Below, one piece after another: positions 1 through 6,286 of a stretch of DNA of 10,116 bases. A model generated the notes under the pieces. The model made no database searches. It saw only the letters and a list, made by a program, of their open reading frames with translations, and was not told the DNA's origin. The translations under genes were made by a program, and so were the position numbers. This stretch comes from Verrucomicrobia bacterium UBA1731 (GTDB lineage Bacteria; Verrucomicrobiota; Kiritimatiellia; RFP12; UBA1067), in the NCBI GenBank assembly GCA_002317575.1, contig DCIH01000041.1, forward strand, positions 245 to 10,360, in the 5' to 3' direction. The first letter of the stretch is position 1; each line of letters starts with the position of its first letter.

Positions 1-53
1 CATCGCCGAGGGTAGTGCGGGACTCGCCCGTGCGAGAGTAGGACGCCGCCGGC
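1..53 (+). rRNA. rrf: 5S ribosomal RNA, 3' end (partial)
   Basis: The first ~53 bases match the 3' half of bacterial 5S rRNA: the GGTAGTG segment, the GGG/CCC hairpin of helix IV, and the GCGAGAGTAGGAC segment followed by the 3' strand of the closing helix. The 5' half lies outside the window, so the gene is partial. The mature 3' end is placed near base 53, where a run of T begins. A terminator follows directly, so this is most likely the last gene of an rRNA operon. The call rests on recalled 5S consensus, not on an alignment. Confidence 0.88.
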
Positions 54-67
54 TTTTTTTCTTCAAC

Positions 68-89
68 GCCCCCGAAAGGGGGCTTTTTT
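68..89 (+). terminator. Intrinsic terminator of the rRNA operon
   Basis: A perfect 6-bp GC stem (68-73 with 78-83) is closed by a GAAA tetraloop and followed by six T (84-89). This is a textbook rho-independent terminator just after the 5S 3' end. A separate T run at 54-60 has no good hairpin directly before it. The terminator ends only 16 nt before the rph start codon. Confidence 0.93.
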
Positions 90-105
90 CGTATGCGGAG
101 GAGAC

Positions 106-795
106 ATGAAAAAGGCGAATCAGCTCAGAAAGATCGAAATCATCCGCGACTACACGCAGTACGCGGCCGGCAGCGTGTTGATCAAGTGGGGTAATACCTG
201 GGTTCTCTGCACGGCTTCCGTGGAGGAGAAGGTTCCGCCCTTTCTTCGTGACACCGGTCGTGGCTGGGTCACGGCCGAATATTCCATGCTCCCTTCCTGT
301 ACGCCACAGCGCAAGGACCGAGACATCAAAAAGCTGAAGATGGACGCCCGTTCCACGGAAATCCAGCGTTTGATCGGTCGTGCGTTGCGCGCATCCATCG
401 ATATGGCCAAATTGGGCGAACGCCAGATTACGGTGGACTGCGATGTCCTTCAGGCGGACGGCGGAACCCGCTGCGCGTCCATCACCGGCGGCATGGTGGC
501 AATTGAATTGGCCGTTCAAAGGTTGCTCAAGAATAAAGTGATTTCCGAAAATCCGATTGTTCACCGCGTTGCCGCCGTTTCCGTAGGCGTTTGCGACGGT
601 GTGCCGACCCTGGATCTCGACTACGTTCACGATTCGTCCGCGGAAGTCGATCTCAACGTCATCATGACGGATGACGGCAAGTTCGTGGAATTGCAGGGGT
701 GTGCGGAGCACAAGCCCTTTGGCGACGAGCATCTCATGGCAATGATTTCGCTCGCCAAGAAGGGACTCAAGCAGATCTTCAAACTCACGCGGTAG
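106..795 (+). CDS. rph: Ribonuclease PH
   Basis: Phosphorolytic 3'-5' exoribonuclease that trims the 3' ends of tRNA precursors and structured RNAs using inorganic phosphate; cytoplasmic, normally a hexamer. The 229 residues follow the family closely: GSVLIKWGNT (22-31), the VEEKVPPFLR and GWVTAEYSMLP blocks, the phosphate-site Arg in ARSTEIQRLIGR (R82), QADGGTR (T121, R122), and paired acidic residues D176 and D182 in the DYVHDSSAEVDLN segment. A strong GGAGGAG site (97-103) fixes the start. Members are usually near 237-240 aa; this one lacks the N-terminal RxDGR-type motif normally just before the segment aligned here as ANQLRKI, and no in-frame upstream start restores it. Tight position behind the 5S gene suggests expression by read-through from the rRNA operon (inference). 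Confidence 0.95.
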   Translation: MKKANQLRKIEIIRDYTQYAAGSVLIKWGNTWVLCTASVEEKVPPFLRDTGRGWVTAEYSMLPSCTPQRKDRDIKKLKMDARSTEIQRLIGRALRASIDMAKLGERQITVDCDVLQADGGTRCASITGGMVAIELAVQRLLKNKVISENPIVHRVAAVSVGVCDGVPTLDLDYVHDSSAEVDLNVIMTDDGKFVELQGCAEHKPFGDEHLMAMISLAKKGLKQIFKLTR

Positions 796-803
796 TGTTG
801 CGC

Positions 804-828
804 GGCTCGCGCGGCGCGCGAGCCCTAC
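804..828 (-). repeat. REP-like GTAG-flanked palindrome, copy 1
   Basis: Perfect 9-bp inverted repeat (804-812 with 816-824) with a 3-nt loop, lying between rph and dxr. Read on the minus strand it is GTAG (828-825) followed at once by the hairpin, with stem start GGC and stem end GCC. This is the layout of REP elements mobilised by RAYT (TnpA_REP) proteins. No T run follows it on either strand, so it is not a standard terminator. A second copy with the same layout but a different stem lies at 6240-6264. Confidence 0.6.
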
Positions 829-854
829 CTGTGCCGTCACAGCAGGGCGAAGAC

Positions 855-1943
855 ATGAAAAAAATCATCATCTTGGGAGCGACGGGGTCGATCGGAACGA
901 GTGCGTGCGACATTGTTCGCACGCATCCCGACGATTTCAAGGTCGTTGCTTTGGCCGTTCGCTCGAATCGTGCCGGTGTTGAAAAACTGGCTGCGGAATT
1001 TGGGGCGAAGGCCTATTGCGGGGAGGATTCCGCCGCGCGCGCAGTGGCGGAAAACGACGCTGACATCGTGCTCGTCTCCACGGTGGGGTTGAGCGGGTTG
1101 GCGCCGACCTTGAAGGCCATCGAGAAAGGCATGGACGTCGCCCTGGCGACGAAAGAAGTGATGGTTGCCGCAGGCGAACTCGTCACGAATTTAGCGCGGG
1201 AGCATGGCGTTAAAATCATCCCCGTGGACTCCGAACATTCCGCCATATTTCAATGTTTGCAGGAAAATTGCGCCATAAATGCGCATTGGAACAGGTGCGT
1301 AAGGCGCTTGATTTTGACGGCGAGCGGCGGTCCGTTCTTGGACGGTCCGAACGACTTGTCGGGCGTGACGCCTGCGCAGGCGCTCAATCATCCGCGCTGG
1401 AAGATGGGCCCGAAAGTGACCGTCGACTCTTCGACGATGATGAACAAGGGTTTTGAGATTCTCGAGGCGCGTTGGCTTTTCGATGTGCCTGCGGACCGCA
1501 TTGACGTGGTGGTCCATCCCGAGAGCGTCGTTCATTCGCTGGTCGAATTCGAAGACGGCGCGACATTGGCGCAGCTTTCGCCGCCGGACATGCGCGTGCC
1601 GATTCAGTATGCGTTCACATGGCCAGAACGTCGACCTGCGGTTCGGGCGAAACTCGACTTGCCTGCATTGGGCGCGCTGACATTCCGCGCGCCGGACGAA
1701 AACCGTTTTCCGGCGTTGAAGCTCGTCAAGGAAGCCGCGCAGGCGGGCGGTACGCGCACGGCCGTCTTGAGCGCCGCCGATGAAATCGCCGTGGACCGCT
1801 TTTTGAAGGGCGAAATCAAGTATACGGACATTGTTCCGCTGGTGCGGGCGGCCGTCGAGCGGGCGCCGGAAATCGCTTGCGATTCGATTGCGCGCGTTCT
1901 GGAGGCGGATTCCTGGGCGCGTTCCTTCGCCGCATCGCATTGA
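855..1943 (+). CDS. dxr: 1-deoxy-D-xylulose 5-phosphate reductoisomerase
   Basis: Converts 1-deoxy-D-xylulose 5-phosphate to 2-C-methyl-D-erythritol 4-phosphate with NADPH, the committed step of the MEP isoprenoid pathway. The start at 855 puts the NADPH-binding GATGSIG loop at residues 8-14. An open frame runs further upstream but overlaps rph and has no family match. Metal and substrate residues are present: D125 and E127 in PVDSEHSAIFQ, S157 in TASGGPF, H179 and W182 in HPRWKMGPK, and S192, N197, K198, E201 in the DSSTMMNKGFE block. At 362 aa it is short (usual ~385-400): the catalytic Lys of ATKE is K100, against K125 in E. coli, so about 25 residues are missing from the NADPH domain. The usual ANKE reads ATKE and the usual AANE reads AADE. 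The start has only a weak AGGG site (844-847). It is probably co-transcribed with rph. Confidence 0.93.
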   Translation: MKKIIILGATGSIGTSACDIVRTHPDDFKVVALAVRSNRAGVEKLAAEFGAKAYCGEDSAARAVAENDADIVLVSTVGLSGLAPTLKAIEKGMDVALATKEVMVAAGELVTNLAREHGVKIIPVDSEHSAIFQCLQENCAINAHWNRCVRRLILTASGGPFLDGPNDLSGVTPAQALNHPRWKMGPKVTVDSSTMMNKGFEILEARWLFDVPADRIDVVVHPESVVHSLVEFEDGATLAQLSPPDMRVPIQYAFTWPERRPAVRAKLDLPALGALTFRAPDENRFPALKLVKEAAQAGGTRTAVLSAADEIAVDRFLKGEIKYTDIVPLVRAAVERAPEIACDSIARVLEADSWARSFAASH

Positions 1944-1980
1944 AAGAACGCGCCCGCATTTCGTCGTAAGGCGACACCCG

Positions 1981-2007
1981 TTCGGATTGCGACAATTGTG
2001 ATATAAT
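1981..2007 (+). promoter_or_regulatory. Promoter upstream of the ilvE-type gene
   Basis: A perfect TATAAT (2002-2007) is preceded by TGA, giving an extended -10 (TGn). The best -35 is weak: TTCGGA at 1981-1986 with a 15-bp spacer. Transcription would begin near 2014, about 20 nt before the start codon. The spacer contains the 8-bp palindrome ACAATTGT (1992-1999), which could be an operator but may be chance. The 91-nt gap after dxr holds no clear terminator, so this promoter probably starts the 2035-6234 operon. Confidence 0.65.
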
Positions 2008-2020
2008 GCTCACTCAAACG

Positions 2021-2026
2021 AAAGGA
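2021..2026 (+). promoter_or_regulatory. Ribosome binding site deciding the ilvE start
   Basis: AAAGGA lies 8 nt before the ATG at 2035 but only 2 nt before the ATG at 2029. The spacing favours 2035 as the true start. Confidence 0.6.
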
Positions 2027-2034
2027 CCATGGTC

Positions 2035-3051
2035 ATGCCTAAGATCGATTGGAAAAGTCTCGGTTTCGGATTTTCGGACGTCAATTGCCACATCCGCTAC
2101 ACGTGGAAGGACGGCAAGTGGAGCAAGCCGAAATTCGTGAAGAAGCCCTTCATCTCCATGCACATCGGCGCGAGCTGCCTGCACTACGGGCAGGAGTGCT
2201 TCGAAGGCATGAAGGCGTTCCGCCAGAAGAACGGCAAGGTCGTCATTTTCCGTCCCGAAGAAAACGCGAAGCGCATGTTCCGCACGGCCGAGCGTTGCGT
2301 GATGCCGCCCGTGCCCGTGGAAATGTTCGTCGAGGCGGCCGAGAAGGTTGTGAAGGCGAACATCGAATTCGTCCCGCCGTATGGAACGGGCGGTTCGCTC
2401 TACATCCGTCCGCTTCTGATCGGAACGGGTCCGCAGATCGGCGTGGCGCCGGCGCACGAGTACACGTTCATCATGATGGTGATGCCTGTGGGCGCCTACT
2501 ACAAGGGCGGTCTCAAGCCCGTGCGTGCGTGCATCCTCGACCATTGGGACCGCGCGGCGCCGCACGGCATGGGCGACGTGAAGGTGGGCGGCAACTACGC
2601 CGCGTCCCTCTTCGCCCACGAGAAGGCGAAGCACGACGGTTGGCCGGTCGAACTCTATCTTGACGCGAAGACGCACAAGTATGTGGAGGAGTTCTCCACT
2701 TCGAACTTCCTCGCGATCACCAAGAATGGCACCTATGTGACGCCCGACTCCTGTTCGGTGCTCCCGTCCGTCACCAACATGTCCCTCAAGCAGGTCGCCG
2801 CCGACCTCGGCTGGAAGGTCGAGTGCCGCAAGGTTCGCTATGAGGAGATTAAGGATTTCGCCGAAGTCGCCGCGTGCGGAACCGCCGTGGTGGTCACGCC
2901 CGTGTGGGAAATCACGCGTGGGGACGAAGTCATCAGGATTTCCGATCCGAAGAAGCCCGGAAAGGGCCTGCAGAAACTGTTCGACACTGTTCAGGGCATC
3001 CAGTACGGACGTATCAAAGACATTCATGGCTGGTGTCATGAAGTGAAGTAA
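2035..3051 (+). CDS. ilvE: Branched-chain amino acid aminotransferase
   Basis: Class IV (fold type IV) PLP enzyme that transfers the amino group between glutamate and the 2-oxo acids of leucine, isoleucine and valine; cytoplasmic. Visible blocks are GASCLHYGQECFEGMKAF, the Arg in SLYIRPLLIG, the PLP-lysine motif DVKVGGNYAAS (K183 counted from this start), VEEFSTSNF, and SVLPSVTN, which resembles the long (~340 aa) Bacteroidetes/PVC-type enzymes rather than E. coli IlvE. Length is 338 aa from 2035 or 340 aa from 2029; the ribosome site favours 2035. The LptA-like gene follows after 23 nt, so the two are likely co-transcribed. D-amino-acid aminotransferase and aminodeoxychorismate lyase share the fold but are shorter and lack the long-BCAT features seen here. 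Confidence 0.93.
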   Translation: MPKIDWKSLGFGFSDVNCHIRYTWKDGKWSKPKFVKKPFISMHIGASCLHYGQECFEGMKAFRQKNGKVVIFRPEENAKRMFRTAERCVMPPVPVEMFVEAAEKVVKANIEFVPPYGTGGSLYIRPLLIGTGPQIGVAPAHEYTFIMMVMPVGAYYKGGLKPVRACILDHWDRAAPHGMGDVKVGGNYAASLFAHEKAKHDGWPVELYLDAKTHKYVEEFSTSNFLAITKNGTYVTPDSCSVLPSVTNMSLKQVAADLGWKVECRKVRYEEIKDFAEVAACGTAVVVTPVWEITRGDEVIRISDPKKPGKGLQKLFDTVQGIQYGRIKDIHGWCHEVK

Positions 3052-3074
3052 GTCGCCACATACGGAGTCCGCGC

Positions 3075-4235
3075 ATGAGGTTTCGCGTTTTTACGGCATT
3101 GTGTGTTGTCTGGGCCGCGGGTGTGTCGCCTGTTGCCGCATTCAATCTTTCGGACCTCATGCGTTCGGACGATGTTATGTTGAAGAAGTCTTCGCCCAAA
3201 AAGACGGTCAGGAAGCCATCGGCTGTCACCAATGTGGTTGCCCGTGAGGTCGTGGCCGAGAAACCGGCCGAGAAGAAGGTAATCGTCGAGAAGCGGGTTG
3301 AAGTTCCCGTCGAGAAGATCGTTGAGAAGAAGGTGATCGTCGAGAAGCCGGTCGAGAAGATTGTCGAAAAGAAGGTTGAGGTTCCGGTCGAGAAACCCGT
3401 TGTCGTCGAGCGTCAGGTGCTGGTCATTCAACCGGTCACGAATGTCGTCGAGAAAATCATCGAGAAGGCCGTCGTTGTCGAGAAGCCCGTCGAAGTCGAG
3501 AAGGTCGTCGAGAAGGAAGTGGTCGTCGAGCGTACGAATGTGGTGGAGAAGGTCGTGGTCAAGAAAGAGCGCGACACGATCGTCGAAGATAAGTTGAAAG
3601 AGGAAAAACTTGCGCTCGAGAAGCAGTTGGCGGACAAGGAAAAGGAGCTTGCCAACAAGGACAAGCAGATCAATTATCTGAAAAATCCCGATCCGGACGA
3701 GCGCCCGACCGCCAAGAAGCCAGCCCCGAAAACGGTCGCCGACGAAGCACCGAAGCCGTATGTGCGTCCCGTGCGCGTGCCGCGCAAGAAGATGGTGGTC
3801 ACGGGCCGACCGGCGAAGATAACAGCCCGGCATACCAGCTACGACCGGAAAGAGGGCGTCATTCTTTTCGATGAGCAAGTGTATGTTGACGACGAACAAT
3901 ACCAGATGCACGCAGACCGTCTCTACGTGTTTCTTGACGGCACGAATGATTTGCGGCGCATCGTCGCTATCGGCCATGTCGCCGTCACGAACGACGCCAA
4001 GATTGTCTATTGTGGCAAGGCGACCTATTCGAAGCCGACCGGCAAGATGGTGCTTTACTCCGGCGACGGCATCACCGCCGAGGTGCGTGACGAATCGAAG
4101 GCCGACGACCAGGTCGTTCGCGGCGATAAGATCTTCTATTGGGTCAATTCCGGTCACACCGAGGTGATTAACACCGAAGCGACCATGCCGTCCTCGGGTC
4201 TCAAGGGCGGCAAGGCCGATCTCTTCGGAAAATGA
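3075..4235 (+). CDS. LptA/OstA-like envelope protein with PEVK-like spacer
   Basis: A 386-aa exported protein. Residues 1-22 look like a signal peptide (hydrophobic core, VAA before F23). Residues ~57-165 are a low-complexity tract of VEK, VEVPVEK and KVIVEK units. Residues ~166-203 are charged and likely coiled coil. Residues ~204-238 are Pro/Lys-rich. The C-terminal part (~241-366) resembles an OstA/LptA beta-jelly-roll half: a yDrkeGvilF strand pattern, HADRLYVFLDG, RRIVAIGHVAV, a GKATYSKPTGKMVLYSGDG repeat and VVRGDKIFYW. LptA proteins carry lipopolysaccharide across the periplasm; a role here in LPS transport or another periplasmic bridge is inferred. A GGAG site (3064-3067) sits 7 nt before the start. 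Its stop overlaps the maf start by 4 nt. The long repeat spacer is not normal for LptA. Confidence 0.75.
   Translation: MRFRVFTALCVVWAAGVSPVAAFNLSDLMRSDDVMLKKSSPKKTVRKPSAVTNVVAREVVAEKPAEKKVIVEKRVEVPVEKIVEKKVIVEKPVEKIVEKKVEVPVEKPVVVERQVLVIQPVTNVVEKIIEKAVVVEKPVEVEKVVEKEVVVERTNVVEKVVVKKERDTIVEDKLKEEKLALEKQLADKEKELANKDKQINYLKNPDPDERPTAKKPAPKTVADEAPKPYVRPVRVPRKKMVVTGRPAKITARHTSYDRKEGVILFDEQVYVDDEQYQMHADRLYVFLDGTNDLRRIVAIGHVAVTNDAKIVYCGKATYSKPTGKMVLYSGDGITAEVRDESKADDQVVRGDKIFYWVNSGHTEVINTEATMPSSGLKGGKADLFGK
3243..3569 (+). repeat. In-frame VEK/VEVPVEK repeat tract
   Basis: Codons 57-165 of the LptA-like gene are built from short units, chiefly GTCGAGAAG-type triplets encoding VEK. EKKVIVEK occurs at residues 66-73 and 84-91, and VEVPVEK at 75-81 and 101-107. 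The composition is almost only V, E, K, P and I. A 21-bp stretch at 3495-3515 is identical to 10065-10085 in the last gene of the window. Confidence 0.9.
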
Positions 4236-4849
4236 TCCGCACGGAGGACGCATTGGGCGGCATGTTGACGTTGGCGTCGGGCAGTCCCCGGCGCGCCAAG
4301 ATACTGGCGGACGCGGGCGTTTCGTTCGTCGTGCTGAAGACGGACGCGCCCGAAGTTTCCTTCCCTGACGATCCCGAGCGCACGGTGCGCGAGAACGCTT
4401 TGCTGAAGTGGCGCGCGGCTGTGGCGTCGGGCGCCGCGGGCGCCGTGCTCGCCGCCGACACGATCGTCTGGTTCGGGAACAAGATCTACGGCAAGCCGTG
4501 CGACCTGGACGAGGCCGTGGTGTATCTGCACGAACTTTCCGGGCAGACGCATTGCGTGTACACGGGCGTTTGTTTCGGCGTTGCGGGGGACGATCCGCAA
4601 ACGGCCGTGGAGACATCCCGCGTCACATTCCGAGAGCTTTCCGACGCGACGATCGCGGAGTATGTCGCGCGCGTCCATCCCACGGACCGCGCGGGTGCGT
4701 ACGACATTGACGAGAGTGGCGAACTGCTAGTCGCCGGTATCGCTGGCGAATACGAAAATGTCATGGGGCTTCCGCTCTCGCCCCTGCGCCGTTGGGATGT
4801 CGTACAGAGCGTTTCTTCCATCGCGACAAACACAGAGGACCCTTCATGA
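4232..4849 (+). CDS. maf: Maf-like nucleotide pyrophosphatase
   Basis: Maf/YhdE-type house-cleaning enzyme that hydrolyses unwanted or modified nucleoside triphosphates to monophosphates; cytoplasmic. The 205 aa contain the family blocks: LASGSPRR (14-21), ADTIVWFGNKIYGKP with the catalytic-type D76 and K88, and DRAGAYDIDESG followed by GEYENVMGLPLSPL. The YhdE-type GIQ after the Tyr reads DID, so dTTP/UTP preference cannot be assumed. The start at 4232 gives a 4-nt ATGA overlap with the preceding stop, favouring translational coupling. An alternative ATG at 4262 would start right at LTLASGSPRR with 195 aa, closer to the family length, but GGAGG at 4243-4247 is 14 nt away, which is long. Its own stop overlaps the next start in the same way. 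Confidence 0.92.
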   Translation: MIRTEDALGGMLTLASGSPRRAKILADAGVSFVVLKTDAPEVSFPDDPERTVRENALLKWRAAVASGAAGAVLAADTIVWFGNKIYGKPCDLDEAVVYLHELSGQTHCVYTGVCFGVAGDDPQTAVETSRVTFRELSDATIAEYVARVHPTDRAGAYDIDESGELLVAGIAGEYENVMGLPLSPLRRWDVVQSVSSIATNTEDPS

Positions 4850-6234
4850 CCATTGCCCGTTTCCGTTCGTTGGCGGTTTGTTTCACGGCGGTTGCGTCCG
4901 TCGCCGCTTTCGCGGCGGCGCCCGTGCCGAATTGGAAGGTGAAGATCGTCAACGACTCGTCCGTCGGGACGGGCGGCGTCTACAACACGAACTACGTCGC
5001 CTCGGCCGACGGGCTCTATCCGATGGGCGCGAAGCCGAAGTTTTGGATATCCGCATCGTGCAACGGCGTGCCGGGTGCGGGCGCGGTCGTCGATGCGACG
5101 GTCAATGCGTCTGGCCGCTGGTATCAGCCGAAGACGGTTCCCGTCACGCTGGACGCGAAGGGCGAGGCCTGGCTTGAGGCGGACGCCCCGACCGAGCCCG
5201 GCTGGGTGCAGGTGACGGTCGCGATCGGCAAGGCGAAGGCCGCGGCCGGCGCCATCTGCGGCAAGGACGCGATCCGTCCCGCGCTGCCGCCGCCCGCGGA
5301 CTTCAAGGCGTTCTGGGACGCCGAAATCGCAGCCGCTGCCAAGTGTCCGATGAAGGCGACGCTCAAGGAGGTCGAGCCGCAAAAGCATCTCAAGGACAAG
5401 GTCCGCACCTGGGAGTTCTCGGTGACATGCGCGGGCCCCCGTCCCGCAACGGGCTACATGTCCATGCCCGTGAACGCGAAGCCGAAGTCGCTGCCGCTCT
5501 ATGTGGGTTTCAACGGTTCGGGCGACGTCGCGGCCTACCGCAGCGACCATTACGGGGAAGTGGCGATCTGCATCCAGGTGAACAAGTTCGGCATCCCGAA
5601 CAATCTGGGCGAACCGTGGGACTACGCGAAAACGCCGTGGTACGAGAGCGACATCAAGCTCTACGCGCGGCGCGGCATGGAAAGTCCCAAGACGGCTTTC
5701 TTGAAGTGGATGATTCTGCGGAATCTGCGCGCCATGGAATGGGGCAAATCGCTGCCCGAATGGAACGGACGCGACTTCCTGCTGAACGGCGAATCGTACG
5801 GCGGCGGACAGGTGCTCATCATGGGTGCGCTCGATCCGGACGTGAAATTCGTCTGCTCCTGCGTGCCGGCGCTGTGCGACCACAACGCCGCGCGCGTCGG
5901 CCGCCAGAACGGCTACGGACAGGATGTCACCGGGCACTCGGAGCTGTGGCGTCCGGACGCGGATGGCAAGCTCGCCGAGAAGGATCGCGTCCTCGCGGAA
6001 ACGGCCCGCTACTTTGACGCGGTGAATTTCTGCACGCTCTACACGCCGGACAAGGAAGTGTCGATCGGTACGGGCTACTGCGACACGATGTGTCCGCCGG
6101 ACGGCGTCATCTCCGCCTACCACGCGATTCCCGCGGGCGTGAAGAAGTATCTGTGGCTCAACCCGCCCGCCGGACACGATGCCGGCAACTGGCACGGCGG
6201 ACGTCGTCTCTTCGACATCCTCGGCAAGTGGTGA
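4846..6234 (+). CDS. Secreted CE7-type acetyl xylan esterase-like hydrolase
   Basis: Alpha/beta-hydrolase of the acetyl xylan esterase / cephalosporin-C deacetylase (AXE1, CE7) type, predicted to remove acetyl groups from sugars or xylo-oligomers outside the cytoplasm. The 462 aa begin with a signal peptide (core ~8-22, cleavage near AFAAA, residues 21-25). A beta-rich N-terminal domain (~26-140) precedes the hydrolase. The nucleophile elbow is GESYGGG (S317), the acid lies in GYCDTMCPP (D413; CE7 members have a D before CPP at this place) and the base in GHDAGN (H444), giving a complete triad. An open frame extends back to 4792, but 4846 is preferred: it starts the signal peptide, has AGAGGA (4834-4839) 6 nt upstream, and overlaps the maf stop by 4 nt. 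The physiological substrate cannot be told from the sequence. Confidence 0.85.
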   Translation: MTIARFRSLAVCFTAVASVAAFAAAPVPNWKVKIVNDSSVGTGGVYNTNYVASADGLYPMGAKPKFWISASCNGVPGAGAVVDATVNASGRWYQPKTVPVTLDAKGEAWLEADAPTEPGWVQVTVAIGKAKAAAGAICGKDAIRPALPPPADFKAFWDAEIAAAAKCPMKATLKEVEPQKHLKDKVRTWEFSVTCAGPRPATGYMSMPVNAKPKSLPLYVGFNGSGDVAAYRSDHYGEVAICIQVNKFGIPNNLGEPWDYAKTPWYESDIKLYARRGMESPKTAFLKWMILRNLRAMEWGKSLPEWNGRDFLLNGESYGGGQVLIMGALDPDVKFVCSCVPALCDHNAARVGRQNGYGQDVTGHSELWRPDADGKLAEKDRVLAETARYFDAVNFCTLYTPDKEVSIGTGYCDTMCPPDGVISAYHAIPAGVKKYLWLNPPAGHDAGNWHGGRRLFDILGKW

Positions 6235-6239
6235 GCTTG

Positions 6240-6264
6240 GTAGGGCGGTCGCTCCGCGACCGCC
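6240..6264 (+). repeat. REP-like GTAG-flanked palindrome, copy 2
   Basis: GTAG (6240-6243) is directly followed by a perfect 9-bp inverted repeat (6244-6252 with 6256-6264) with loop TCC, between the esterase and the M14 gene. It has the same layout as the copy at 804-828: GTAG, stem start GGC, 9-bp stem, 3-nt loop, stem end GCC. The inner stem bases differ. It is on the opposite strand to copy 1 and has no T run after it. Confidence 0.65.
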
Positions 6265-6274
6265 GTTCTCGGGA

Positions 6275-6280
6275 TGTAAT
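6275..6280 (+). promoter_or_regulatory. Possible -10 element of a leaderless M14 transcript
   Basis: TGTAAT matches TATAAT at 5 of 6 bases. Standard spacing puts +1 at 6287, the A of the M14 start codon. No matching -35 is visible, since that position lies inside the REP-like hairpin, and no extended -10 is present. Weak on its own; it gains some support from the similar geometry before proC and from the lack of a ribosome site before this gene. Confidence 0.3.
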
Positions 6281-6286
6281 CGGCGT

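Noticed and set aside
54..61. A terminator formed directly at the 5S 3' end with its T run
   Set aside because: No independent hairpin abuts the T run; the preceding bases belong to the 5S closing helix. The real terminator is at 68-89.
804..824. Intrinsic terminator after rph
   Set aside because: The stem is strong but no T run follows on either strand; the GTAG flank and the matching copy at 6240 fit a REP-like element better.
699..854. Upstream extension of the dxr frame
   Set aside because: It overlaps rph by about 100 nt and runs through the palindrome; the conserved protein starts at 855.
1964..1974. Small inverted repeat after dxr as a terminator
   Set aside because: Only a 4-bp stem with no T run; too weak to support.
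2014..3039. A 341-codon minus-strand open frame opposite the aminotransferase gene
   Set aside because: Exact mirror of a strongly supported gene; His/Arg/Asp-rich shadow with no family resemblance.
3243..3569. CRISPR-like or tandem DNA repeat array
   Set aside because: The units are in frame, degenerate at third positions and translate to a continuous VEK/VEVPVEK tract; there are no uniform spacers.
3036..4616. A 526-codon minus-strand open frame with Leu/Asp-rich repeats
   Set aside because: The repeats are the reverse reading of the GTCGAGAAG units in the LptA-like gene; the rest is antisense to the LptA-like gene and maf.
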